Origin: Circinella minor
Lineage: Eukaryota > Mucoromycota > Mucoromycetes > Mucorales > Lichtheimiaceae
Length of the DNA: 64,000 nucleotides
Direction: 5' to 3'
NCBI GenBank assembly: GCA_016758965.1
Contig: JAEPRB010000140.1
Location: 1-64,000 of the forward strand
Part shown: positions 33,266 through 45,255 of the stretch, one piece after another
Layout: each line of letters starts with the position of its first letter
How positions within the stretch are numbered: the stretch's first letter is position 1
Notes under the pieces: model-generated
Told to the model about the DNA's origin: nothing
The model's database searches: none
Seen by the model: the letters and a program-made list of their open reading frames with translations, nothing else
Program-made: the position numbers and the translations under genes

Positions 33266-34936
33266 CCACCATTTTTGCATGGCTTTATATAGCTTTTTAG
33301 CGTTTAGTGAGATACTCGTATTTTCTTATGAAGAATCAGGATTAACAATTATGTATAAATGATCTGATTGAAATTCAATGAAAAGATAATAAGACAAGAC
33401 ATATATTTAATAAAGAAAACTGTCCAAAGAAAAAAAAATGGTTTTATCATTGCTTATAAAGTCTTATAGCCTATATTTACAGTATGAACGGTATAATATT
33501 CTTTGCAAGACAAATTAAAACTTCTATTATTCCACTCTACGTACTCACAGTGCTGTGTTTTAATAATTGATTATCCCCTTTCCTCTCTCTTTTTTTTTTT
33601 TGTAAGTCATGGTTAATATAACTGACACGGATATACATATGTTTGGCAAGAAGACAACAGTAGTGTTGTTAGGTCCAATGAAGAAAAAAAAATGAGTCCC
33701 CCTTTTCAAAGTTTATTAAAAAAAATTATAAATGTGTATCAAATAGTACAATTGTGAATAAAATGCAAAAAAAAAGTATTTATTTGTTATTATAATTTTT
33801 CATAATTAACCACATAAGACGCTGTCATTTTATTATCATCATGACAACAAATTGACGAAAATGAGTAAAATAACGAGATAACGAAAAAAACATAACAATC
33901 GATCATAATAGAGTCTCTATAGTTACGAAGCAATATAACCATGGAAATAGAGAAATCAACAAGATATTATATATATAAAAAAAAGAAGAGTGAAATGAAA
34001 AATAAAAAAAAAAATAACCTTGAGAATCATAAGACTTTAGAAAATAAGAAAAAGAGTGGGTTAATCATGTATACAAAGCTGGGCTCCAGTTAAGTAAAAA
34101 AAAAATTGTATATCTTGCCCCGTGCGGTTATCAGATGAAAAGCACTAATTAAAATTCTTTTAACCCGCTCACATTTGATGCATATCGGGTCTTCTTTTTT
34201 GTGTAACCTTTCTTTTTTTCGTCCATGAACATCAAAGTGGTGCTTTACACCCAACATATTTTTTTTCACGGTACCCGTTTTGGTAAACCCGACGGTGATT
34301 CCGATGTTTATATATAATATACAAATGAGAAACGCGTTTCTAACTCACAAAATCTCTCTTTTTTTTTTAAGGAGACAAAAAAAAATTAAAAAGAAAGGGA
34401 ATGAATTCACGCAATTGAATGATGATGGTTTTAGCCATTTTAATAATAAATATCTTCATGTTTAAAAAAAAAAAATTATTGTATTTAATAAAAATTATCT
34501 TTTTTGTCATTAAAATAATAATAATTTTTTTTTACATGACAACTTTCACAGTCAAATTAAAAAAAAAAGAACAGTAAATATTTTTTTTTGTTTGTTTGTG
34601 GCGCTGCCACATTTTTTTTTTATATTTTATTTTGTCTATATGTAATAAAATGTTTATATGCAAAAAATATATTAGATGTCTCCTGCATCAAATATTTTTA
34701 AGGGAATATATATACTGGTTAATCAAACAAAAAAATAGGGGAGGGGGATGGAAGGATGAATATATAAAACGGTAAATATTCAACATAAAAAAAAAATGAA
34801 AATAATATAATCTATCTAATACAAATTGTGGAATAATACGAATGAAAACGAGGTGGAAAAATGATATATAATGTTGCGAAAAAAAAAACCAGCGCCAAAA
34901 AAAATAAAAAATAAAAAGGGTAAATACAATAAATTT
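33266..34936. other. Non-coding interval
   Basis: AT-rich with many A and T runs. No gene seen. The open frame at 34280-34465 has no support. The last ~100 bases are the 3' UTR of the small secreted protein. Confidence 0.6.
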
Positions 34937-35326
34937 TTAGGCAAAAGACCATTTGATACTAATTCGACCTTCATCAAGACTACCTAATTTCTTGAAAGCA
35001 GCAGGACTAAAATCAATATCACCTTTAGCACAACTTGGACAAGTATCAACAGCTTTTACGGTAACAGATCCACTATCACTTTTAACCTTGATTCTTTTAC
35101 CACAGTATTTACCAGAAGACATTAAACTTGAACTTAATGCAGCAACCATTTCATTATCACTATTTGTTTTACCACAAGAACCAAGACCCACTGTATAAAA
35201 AGTACCATCACCAGAATAAGATCCACCACCACGACGATATAAAGGAAGTGCGTTTACTACATTATTCATAGTAAATGTCAACATGACAAACAATGTAATA
35301 AGAAAGACCAGCTTGGAAGAAAACAT
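34937..35326 (-). CDS. Small secreted double-psi beta-barrel (RlpA/barwin-like) protein
   Basis: Single exon, 129 aa. The N-terminal ~26 residues are a signal peptide (FLITLFVMLTF core, NALP cleavage area). The mature part is a double-psi beta-barrel of the RlpA-like/expansin-related type: SGDGTFYTVGLGSCGKTNSD, LMSSGKYCGKRIKV, VKAVDTCPSCAKGDIDFSPA and FKKLGSLDEGRISIKW. The catalytic-type Asp (DTCPSC) and paired Cys are present. Fungal relatives include papain-inhibitor-like and cerato-platanin/expansin-like secreted proteins, many abundant in growth or stress. No cellulose-binding domain is attached. The specific function cannot be told from sequence. Confidence 0.85.
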   Translation of the reverse strand: MFSSKLVFLITLFVMLTFTMNNVVNALPLYRRGGGSYSGDGTFYTVGLGSCGKTNSDNEMVAALSSSLMSSGKYCGKRIKVKSDSGSVTVKAVDTCPSCAKGDIDFSPAAFKKLGSLDEGRISIKWSFA

Positions 35327-36825
35327 TTATGAAATTGATTTATATACAAAATGTGTTATATTGTTATTGAAGATAAAAGTATTAAAAAAAAAAGACATGT
35401 ATTTTTTAATTCACTCATGTATTTATATATAATTTTGAGAGAGAGAGAGAGGGGGTGAGGGAGGGGAGATGTAAGACGGATCGGGTTCATATCGGACGTT
35501 ATTATAGAGACCAGGTTTTTTAAAAGCGAACTTGTACACTTTTTTTTTATTGTATTACACATTTTTTTTTTGCAATTCTGACTTTTTATAATTGATTTCC
35601 TTATTTATTAGAGAGTTTTTTTTTTTATGGTTACGGGTCCTCCTCCCCTTCAAGTTTTACCCCAAGGATGGCCCATGTTTTTTACTTTTGAACCCCAACA
35701 ATGGAAAACAAATTATCAAGCGTTTTCTCTTTTTTCTATCTCATCAAAACGAATATTTATTATTATTATCTTGGTATGTATGTGTCAGTTATTATTATTT
35801 CTATAACAAAATTAAAAAAAAAAAAGTATAAGAAATAGTCCACAGAAAAAATCTAATTATTATTATTATTATTATTATTTAACCATAAAAAGAACATTTT
35901 TTTTTTTTTTGTAGATCTAACAAAAAATATTTATTGTGATACAACATTATAACTCATTCTTGGCTTTATTTTTGAAAGAGTCTCGATTCTTATTAAATAA
36001 GAGATGAAGATAGCGTTAGAATCCTTTTATTATATTATATAAGATGTATTTATTCTAAAAGCTGTTGTGTAATGGAATTATCTTCTTTTGTGGCAAAAAA
36101 AAAAAAAACGCCTTTTTAGATCTATAACAAAATCAGTAAATTATTATAGGGGGGGAGAGAGAGGAGAGAAACGGTTTTAAAATTGGAGAATGTTATACAG
36201 TTATGGCTTGGCAAAGAAAAAAAAAACATAGTTTTTCTTTTGGGAAACCATATAAACAAAAAGTTATCCTATATCCGTCACCGCTTATTAATGATTCTCT
36301 TTTATAACATATCTTTCAATGTGTAATTCGAGAGGTTTTTTATCGTTCTGTTATAAATTATCTTCTCTAAAATTCAAAAGCGATTTTGATATCTTGAATT
36401 ACTTTGATATTCGATTCATGGGTTGGTATTTGGTAAGCTATATTCTATAAATTCTCTCCAAAGTGTTAACATTTTTTTTATTATATGAGGTTCAACTATC
36501 ATCTATTCCAAGAAAAAAAAATTACCTATAGCAACACCCTACTTTTATCTCTTCCTTATAAAAATCAGATTGCCGATAACTGTAAAAATTGAACTTATTC
36601 TTTATCATTTTGTATGACTTTCTTCTTATAGCTTATTTATACCATATGAACAATATATTGTGCTAAAGGTTTCTTCTTTTTTTTTTTTTTTTTTTTTTTT
36701 GCAGATACATAACTGAGGGCCGAACACATTGACATGGATTAGCATTGTTATCCAATCATTAAAGTATAACAGTATAATTGTGTTGTATAATAAACAAATA
36801 TGCATAGTAATAAGATGATGCCATA
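35327..36825. other. Non-coding interval
   Basis: Promoter of the small secreted gene followed by AT-rich DNA with GA and TTA microsatellites and a T24 tract (about 36678-36701). No gene seen. Confidence 0.55.
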
Positions 36826-37290
36826 GTGTAACCATCACTTGCATCCATATTTATTCAACTATTGAATTCTTATATGATAGACGAGTTAAAACGAATTTCA
36901 TCTATATACTATAATAATGTACGTAGTTATATATTTAATAAAGAAAACTCGTCAGTTTTAATTACAAAACTACGTTATGATAGTTTACTACGTAAGAAAA
37001 TATAGATGTGTTATATTATCTACTCCATGGATATAATGGATCCATACAACAACAAAAAAAGCATGGCTTACCATATAAAGAAATTGTTATGATGTTTGTT
37101 TGTTAATATTCATGCAGACGCCTTGTCTCCACTTCCCCCCCAAGTTTATTCAAGATGGGGGGGGTGGGGGTTTTATTATTATTGAGATAACTTATACTAC
37201 TATTCAAAGTTACCATCATCTGTTTTTTTTAAACCATCATAACAACCATAATATATTTTAAAAACAGAAATTACTTTTATAGGTTATTTT
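36826..37290 (+). repeat. Repeat A, second copy
   Basis: Direct copy of 23019-23475, starting CATAGTGTAACCATCACTTG and including CATGGCTTACCATATAAAG. It lacks the MITE that flanks the 23-kb copy. Relative to 23.18 kb it carries exactly four extra bases in TTTACTACGTAAGAAAA. Confidence 0.75.
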
Positions 37291-37399
37291 GTTTTGAATA
37301 ATTTGTTTTACACATACGTAAAAAGAGACCAATTGAGGTTATCTATCAGTTTTTTAAAACAAGAAACATCGAATATTATTTTATTTTGGCTTGGAAATA

Positions 37400-38425
37400 T
37401 AATATAACGTAAAATCCACGTGGAGGCCTTGTTTCGTTTTTTTTGAAAGGAAAAAAAAAAAGGGGGGGGGGGAAGTGAAAGTGGCACACGGAGCACAAAG
37501 AATCATTTTTCATATGTCCTTTTTATAATAATATTACAACCTTAATAATTATGCATCGTTCATTTCCATTTTTTTAAAAAAAAAAATTGTACGGTTCTCT
37601 TATTATCTGTGTACATTTTCTAGAAAATAACCCACAACCTGAGATGTCATAAGAATGAGTTTTCCTCTCCCATCCACCCCAAGGATAAGGATAGGGAATG
37701 TTTGTTTTCCCCATATTACATTCAGATGAACAGTATACTATTTTTACAGCCTACTATTTTTCTACAATGCGTCAAATTGTAGGTTTAACATTAAATTTAC
37801 GTACAGAGTTAAGAAAGTATAATCTTCGGTTATTTAGCGAAAAAACATGACAAGAAGAAAAATTGAGTTCTAGTACCTTTATAGTGATAAATGAAAACAC
37901 TATTTTAAACTATACACTATGAAATTTTTTGTTAAATACCAAAAAAAAAAAAAAAAAAAAAAAAACCATGCAGTAGAAGACACTGTTTTTTTTTTGTTAT
38001 GCACTCTAAAATAAATCGGAATTAGTAGGTCCTGAATTGTAGGTTGTTTTAAACGACAATAAACCTAAATTAATAAGTTTAACCTTCAGTGTTGATTTTT
38101 TTTTATAAATACTGTAAGCTTGAGTATAAAGTAGGTCAAAGAACCTTCATTTATCTCATTAAAACATCTTCGTTATTATTATATGTATGTCTAAAAAAAA
38201 TATTCAAAAAATAGTTGGATTACTCATCTTATCCATATTTCTTTTTTTTTTTATATATATATTAAAATTTGAAATTAACATTTCCGTGCTGTTGCTATGG
38301 TTACATGTTATATGATGTAAACAAGATGACAAGAGTGAGGTGGGGGAGAGAGAAATAAAGTAGCAAAACCAACACTATTCTTAAAAAAAAAAAGACTTTG
38401 TTAAAAAACAGCCCCTAACAAAAAA
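37400..38425 (+). repeat. Repeat B, second copy
   Basis: Inverted relative to 21240-22385 and joined to repeat A by ~110 bp. This A-spacer-B arrangement (about 1.6 kb) is probably closer to the ancestral order. No coding capacity. Confidence 0.75.
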
Positions 38426-38918
38426 AAAAAAATATAAAAAGAGATATATTTTCATCATCGTTCTTAATAATACATTATTTTATTATAATTTTTTTTTTTT
38501 TTAAAAAAAAAAACTACTCTCTGTTTTTAAATATTATGATGAAATAAATGATTATATTGAACGGTAATAAAGTAAAAAGGGAGAAAATAATTTGCAAACG
38601 TTAGTACGTATGAATAACAAATATGGGTGTTAATACATATGTAAAAACAAAAGACTTAAAAAAAAAAAAAGAGAAAGATATTCGTATGAATGAACAGAAA
38701 GAGAGAAAGGAGAAGAGTAGACCCTGTGGTTTCTTTGAGTAACAACGAGTTTTTTTTTTCTTTGCATCATCTATAATGTAAATGATATAATAATTATTTT
38801 TCCTTAAAGATACTTTATCCCATTTTTTCTTTTAATTTCTTTTTTTTAATAATTCTACGTATTTTTTTTTTAATTTATTATACATAAAATACTCTCTCGT
38901 AGACTTTGTGTGAATATT
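38426..38918. other. Upstream region of the F-box gene
   Basis: AT-rich, T-run-rich promoter/5' UTR area. No other feature. Confidence 0.5.
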
Positions 38919-40481
38919 ATGTTTGATCAAAAATATTTAACTCCACCATCATCATCAAAACCAACAGTTATTAATATTCAAGCGAGTAACAACAACTATT
39001 CAGAGAAAGAAACATTCCCTTGCTATGGGAACCACGATACTAACAGTATCAACAATGAGATTTCTTGTCCAATGGATGAAATTCGACAACAACAATCTTG
39101 TTTTCAACTAAACGATATAAAAACATCTTCACTCTATAGTAATAATATGCTAATTACCAATAATAATGATGACTTGAAACAAACACCTTGTTTATGGTTA
39201 CAACAACCCATCGTATCAAATAAAAATAACAATAACGACTTTTATCAAGCGTATTGCACCAACCATCGTGTAACATTCCAAAAAAGGAACCCAAGTAGTA
39301 ATGCATTACAAAAACCAACAATGCTTGCTAGTAGTGGGACAACCGTAGATTTACCTTTAGTCAATAAATCCCACTGCTTACAAATAAAAAGTCAAAACAA
39401 GAATGACATCAATAACAATACTAATAATACTACTTTTGTTCCAAACTCCCTCTTTTATAAATTAAATATCGATATCCTTGAACACATTTTTCAATTCCTT
39501 GACCGAACATCTATACTCCGTTGTGCAAGTACTTGTAAAATAGGATGTCAATTTTTTCTTGAATGGCATTATTTTTGGAAAGTCATCAAAAATGATCCCA
39601 TTGTAATAACGAAAAAAAACAAGGAGAATGGTTTCAATGAACAGAGAATTTTAAAAAAACCATCGACACGCATTGGACTATGGGTGGAAAAAATTCTTTA
39701 TAGAAAAAAAATTCAACAGCTTGCCTATTATGAAGATATGATTGACGAACCAATCATGTCAAATAAGAATCATGATGAAAAAGAATATATAAATGAAATT
39801 ATTCATTTGATGGCAGATACTCATTATACACAGTTAAATTCAATACGTAAGTTGACATGAAGGACATTATTGTTTATTATTTTATTATTATTATTTGTAT
39901 ATATGTGTACTAACAAAATGTTTGTTGCTAATCAAATCATATCATATTTATATATTAAAAAGATTTATCAACAATGTCGAACATCGATCCACTTATTCTC
40001 AGTAAAGCATTAATATCATCAAGCTCTAATTTAACTACAATTCATCTATATCATTGTAATCCGATCCCACATGAAATTGTACTGGGTGAGATTCTTGATC
40101 AATGCTCATCACTTTTGGAATTATCATACAGACAACAACAAAATAAAATCCAACATCAGGACTCCCATGTCAATAATACATCCCATAACAACACCCGTTT
40201 AACTCATCATTGTTCTTTTTCAAAAAGAAATCGATTCGCTCTTCGAAAATTGTGGATAGATCTTGGTAACACGCACTTTAGTTATGAAGGTACTACAGAA
40301 GCCACAACAAAAATACATTCTTTTTTACCCAATGTTGTACAGAAATGTCCGAATCTCCAATTATTGGTATGGAACCCAACTGATCATACACATCATGACA
40401 CATTATTTGACAGAATAAATCGATATTGTTCCTATATTCAATGGATGATAACAACAGCAACAGCTACCAACATTACAAATG

Positions 40482-40520
<39 letters not shown>

Positions 40521-41434
40521 GAACTGAAAATTATAACCCACAGGAACAAAATTTGGCTGCTATTCTCTTTGATGATTTTACATACAATCATTGTATTCCA
40601 CCACGCTCAGGCAAGCTACACAAAGGATTCATTCGTTTCGATATATTCCACCCTACTCTACATATTAGCAAAAAAACACTTGACACAATTTTAAGAAAAC
40701 ATGCTATGACCTTGGAAACAATGTATTTGCCTTATCATGGAAAAAGTCAGATTTTTGAAAAAGTAGTCAATGCAATGATCGAGAACCCACTGATCCACGT
40801 GCGTCATGTTTTCTTTGTTAGCACATCAATATCCACAACTTTTATGACACCTACTTTTTTAAATAGTTTAACATCCCATACAACAACGCCATCGTCGGTA
40901 TCCTACTACACTTCTATGAATAATCCCCTTGACTTTCAGTCCAGCATGATCCAATGCATCTCAAATTGGAAAAACTTGGAATTCATTTCATTCAATGGTT
41001 ATCATTCTGAAATGGACACACGTGTTTGTATAACCCGTGATATTTTGAAACACTTGTTATTCCAATGCAAAAAACTACAACAGGTCTCTTTTGCTTACTG
41101 TTTTGAAAATATTCATGAATTTATAAATGGGTTAAAACTATTCACCATGATGTCTACTACTCCAGCTCTTCTTCGAGACCTTACTTTGGATTGTGGACTA
41201 TTAGTTTCTTTTCTCAATCGATATAAAATAGAAGATTATATAATTTCTGGGGTATTGCAAAACTTACAAGTGTTACGTGTGGCGCATGTAGTACCTGATG
41301 CATCCGTAACCAATCCATGTTTTTGTCAATGGAGTGCTACATTGTATAAATTAGTGAATGTTAGAAAAATATTAAATAATCGAGGAGGAGACGTTTTATA
41401 TTCTTCTCCTAAAAGATCTTTTATTATAATTTAG
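38919..41434 (+). CDS. Large Asn-rich F-box protein with leucine-rich C-terminal region
   Basis: Exons 38919-39846 and 39963-41434 (donor GTAAGT, 116-bp intron, acceptor AAAAG) give about 799 aa. The start is the ATG at 38919, because the upstream GTG that extends the frame is not a eukaryotic start. The N-terminal ~175 residues are low-complexity (Asn, Ser, Gln). The F-box covers about 178-225: LFYKLNIDILEHIFQFLDR, then a conserved Cys/Trp stretch with HYFWKVI. Exon 2 has repeated leucine/cysteine strands (LTTIHLYHCNPIP, CSSLLEL, LKNLEFISFNGY-like) resembling a degenerate LRR array. A poly-Asn tract is encoded by an (AAC)n microsatellite near 40483-40520. F-box proteins act as substrate adaptors of SCF ubiquitin ligases. 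The target is unknown. Confidence 0.8.
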
Positions 41435-42475
41435 AATATTTGACAAAATGTAATAATAAAAAAAGATGGATGATATAGTAAATTATCAATTATGTGATAA
41501 TTCATCATGTTTACGACTGTTTATTATAAAAAAAACTACTTCATGTATCACTTTGTATGCACATTTTATATAATAATACAACATAATAATATACACCGTA
41601 CTTGGTTATACATGCTGCAGACTCGACAAAGTTCATAGTATTATTATTATTACGTATTGTCTTTTTGTTTAATTTCAACAAACATAATAACAACAAAATA
41701 ATATTATAAGAATCTGTTTTAATATATTTAGATTAGATATTAATGTCAATATTTGAAGGCATTTTTAGAAACAGAAATAGTAATCCGTATATATATATAT
41801 ATATATATATATATTCGCTAAGCCAACTGACTAATTTGTTTTAGCATCCACACTAAATAATATAGCATTTAGTGACATGGACTAAATCGTTCACTGTCGT
41901 CATGATACCCAAATCAGCTCCGAAAAAAAAAAGATTCTGTTTTGTTCGATAAAAAAAAAAAAAACCATTTGTAAATACTTCAACCTATGTTAGAAGAGTA
42001 TTTGTATAGAGACACCAAGCAGATTTTTTTTAAAGAACAAAATAAAATTCAATAATACTAATAAACACCCCAAAAGTGATCATTTATTAAAAAATATAAA
42101 AAAAAGACTATTAAAATAAGTTGTTGTTATTGGCATAATTTAAATAGCCAAGGAATAATACATATAGATATAGCTATAATTTATTTATCGAAAATAAAGA
42201 GATTTGAGGGAAGGAGTAGGAGAGAAAAAAAAAAGAAGTTAAATTTTACAAAAAAAGAGAGGTGGATGGTGTTTCTACTCTATTCAATACAAAAAAAAAA
42301 AAAAGAAGAATAAGATAAAATAAAGTATAAGTTGGAGGGAGATTTGATTTCTGGTTTTTTTTTTTTTTTTGAGGGTTTTATATAAATAATATCGGTGCTT
42401 TAGAGAAAAAAAAAAGAGAGAGGATCAAAGGTGGTGTTAAAAAAAAAAAAAAAAAAAGAAGAAAAACCGAGAAAT
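41435..42475. other. Non-coding interval between convergent genes
   Basis: 3' UTRs of the F-box gene and the repetitive-protein gene, a TA microsatellite (41791-41814) and A/T runs. No gene seen. Confidence 0.55.
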
Positions 42476-43090
42476 TTAGTGGGAAGCACGGAAAACTCTC
42501 CAAGAGATAAGAGCAATCAACAAGAATTGAAGCAAAGGCAAGAGAGGTTGGTTCATAACAGCAGCACTACTGTCACCTCCTTCAATGGATGAAGATGAAG
42601 AATCAGCAGAAGAGCCAGAAGAAGAAGCGTCAGCACCACCTGAAGCAGAAGCATCAGCACCACCCGAAGCAGCAGGACCTCCAGAAGCATCAGCACCTCC
42701 AGAAGCATCAGCACCACCTGAAGCATCAGCACCACCTGTAGCAGCAGCATCACCACCCGAAGCAGAAGCATCTACACCACCAGCAGGATCAGAAGGTTGG
42801 GCACCACCGGCAGGATCGGAAGGTTGAGCACCCCCTTCGGCACCACCAGCAGGATCAGAAGGTTGAGCACCCCCTTCGGCACCACCAGCAGGATCAGAAG
42901 GTTGAGCACCCCCTTCGGCACCACCAGCAGGATCAGAAGGTTGAGCACCACCTTCAGCACCCCCTTCGGCACCACCAGCAGCGCCACCACCAGCAGCATC
43001 ACCACCACCAGCACCACCAGCAGGATCAGCAGGTTGAGCAGCTTCTTGACGCTTGACAAAGTTTTGATATTGAGCGTGATAATCGACCAT
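42476..43090 (-). CDS. Gly/Ala/Pro/Ser-rich repetitive protein with hydrophobic C-terminus
   Basis: Single exon, 204 aa from ATG 43090-43088 (MVDYHAQYQNFVKRQEAAQP). The upstream in-frame extension is translated T-runs and is rejected. The body is about four to five copies of GGAEGGAQPSDPA, then GGADASGGADASGG-type repeats and a Ser-rich stretch. The C-terminus, NQPLLPLLQFLLIALISWRV, is a probable single membrane segment with a short basic tail, so a tail-anchored or GPI-like topology is possible. There is no N-terminal signal peptide. GC is far higher than in the neighbours because of Gly/Ala codons. No family recognised. Antisense frames over the same repeats are artefacts. Confidence 0.65.
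   Translation of the reverse strand: MVDYHAQYQNFVKRQEAAQPADPAGGAGGGDAAGGGAAGGAEGGAEGGAQPSDPAGGAEGGAQPSDPAGGAEGGAQPSDPAGGAEGGAQPSDPAGGAQPSDPAGGVDASASGGDAAATGGADASGGADASGGADASGGPAASGGADASASGGADASSSGSSADSSSSSIEGGDSSAAVMNQPLLPLLQFLLIALISWRVFRASH
42775..43025. repeat. Coding minisatellite, ~39-42 bp units
   Basis: Tandem units containing GGATCAGAAGGTTGAGCACC and CCCTTCGGCACCACCAGCA (plus strand). They encode the GGAEGGAQPSDPA repeats of the overlapping gene. High identity between units suggests recent expansion or homogenisation. Confidence 0.8.
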
Positions 43091-43795
43091 TTTTAAGTGT
43101 TGTTTAGAGAATAGAAAGGAATTGGTTATTGAATTGAATTGATGATAAAAAAAAAAAAACTTTGAATAAACATCATCCAGGTATTTATATCTTTTTTTTT
43201 TTTTTTTTTTTTTTTTTTGTTTTGTTTGAAACATGCTATTGACGCATATGGAAACTTTTGGGATCGACTAGTCAAAAATGAACTAAAAGGAGCTGGATTT
43301 CATCATTGGTGGAGAGTGAACTTTTTCCATGTTTTTTTTTTTTTTAGTGTATAAGATAGTTAGAAAAATTATGATTGTTTCTATAGATAGAAACAAACAA
43401 GTTTGAAAAAGTGTAATATGAGAGGGGGGAGGGGGCCACGATCCAATGTGTGTGAATGATGAATGATGTTTATACTTGAGTTATTTCTTAACCTACATTA
43501 AACTCAATTAAAACACTTTTCCAAACCAGGGATATTCGAAATAATTATCCTCCTTTTTACATCCCAATCATCAAACTAAAATAAACAAACCTTTATTTTG
43601 TCATATGAGTTACTAAAATAAAATAAAACGATCTTCTTTTTCTTTATTATTAACATTAAATCATAATAGGTACAACAAATAATAAGCAAGTTCTTTTTTT
43701 TTAAGTTATTTTATTTATTTATGAAACAAGTTTTTGTATATTTTGTACGTAAAAGATTTTGTACGCATTTTCCTACCAAAAATAACAAAAATAAC

Positions 43796-43826
<31 letters not shown>

Positions 43827-45218
43827 TTCTCACTTTTTTTTTTTAATTCAAATATACTAAAAGAAAAACTAGTTTATGCTTAGTATAATATAATATGTCA
43901 TCATCCAATAAGTCCAGAACAATTTAGAACAAAAAAAAAAACCCAGCACTCATTCTTTACCCCTTTTAGTCTTTAGTTTTAACATTGGCATGAAAAAAAA
44001 AAGCGTGTTTTCTGGAGCAATAGATTGGGCTTGGCATAGTAGTAAAAAAATAAAATAAAATTGGGGGAGATTTTTTTTTTCTCTCGGGTAGACAATGGAT
44101 AGAGGTAAGGGGAGGCTTTCAGATTTCTGCATTTGTTTTTTTTCGGGTTTCATAAAATAATGGAGCATGTCTCGTCGTCGATCAAAAAAAAAAAAAAAAA
44201 AATTCTACCAGTATCTCTCTCTCTCCTCCACTGTTTTGTCCAAAAATAAATGTTCTATTCTTATTTACATAGAGTCTAATTCTATTTATTAAAATTTTAA
44301 GGTACATAATAAATAAAATAAAATGGTGCTCTTAGTGTCATGAACTTACGCATCTTTTCACCATTTGAAGAAATAACAAAAACAACATGATTGGGGGGGG
44401 GAGAGGAGAGTTAATAACAAGCATTATGATTATAAACTAAAAAAAAAAAAAAAAGAAGAACATTTAAATGAGTCTCCTTCTTCTTCTTCTTCTTCTTTGC
44501 ATTAATAAAACTAGTACTAAACTGGAAAAATGTAGAAATTCAATAACTTATGGATTACTCCACTTATAGATTAGTTAATTTCCCATCCCCCTCTTCCTCT
44601 CACCATGAAAACAGTTTACGTACATTCAGATGATATGATTTAAAAAATCGATACCTCATGAAAATAATAATCTAAAAAAAAAAAAACCATTCAGTTTTTT
44701 ATTCTAGGTTGATCAAAATGATTTTTTTTTTTTTTTAAAAAAAAAACAGGATTCTTAAGGAAACACACATGTTTTTTTTTTTTTTTTTTGAAGTTTGACA
44801 GCCGTTTAAGCGACTTGTTTATTCAAAAATAAAAATAAGTTATGAAACGAAGAAGGTAGAAAACATGGTCGATCCCTCCTTTTTTTTTTTTGGCCAATGT
44901 CGATCTATTTTAAAAATATGCGGTCATCATGTGGGTTATATAATATTATAACCTAAAGTTCCAGCCAAATCGCACAAGAGAATCTCCGTTTTAGTTAAAC
45001 CAAAAAAAAAAAATTGATGACTTTTAGTTATTATAGTGTGCAAGGTTATTAAGTTCTTAAATGACCCAACAATGGAAAACCTTTGAAAAAAAAAAAAACC
45101 CTCTCATTATAAGTCATGGTGAAACTAGAACAAAAAAGATCCAAAGTTTATTAGGTTTCCGGAATTCGCAAATTCATTTTCAACTTTTAGATCGTGTGGT
45201 AAAAAAATGACCCTCGCG

Positions 45219-45255
<37 letters not shown>

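Noticed and set aside
38910..38918. Three-codon extension of the F-box protein starting with GTG
   Set aside because: GTG is not a normal eukaryotic start and an ATG follows at 38919.
42585..43096. Plus-strand frames over the Gly/Ala repeats and the alternative minus frame rich in Leu/Val
   Set aside because: Shadows of the repetitive coding sequence. Only the minus frame starting at 43090 has a sensible start and a non-repeat tail.
43091..43234. N-terminal extension of the Gly/Ala repeat protein
   Set aside because: Consists of poly-Lys and poly-Phe from homopolymers. The ATG at 43090 has a normal context.
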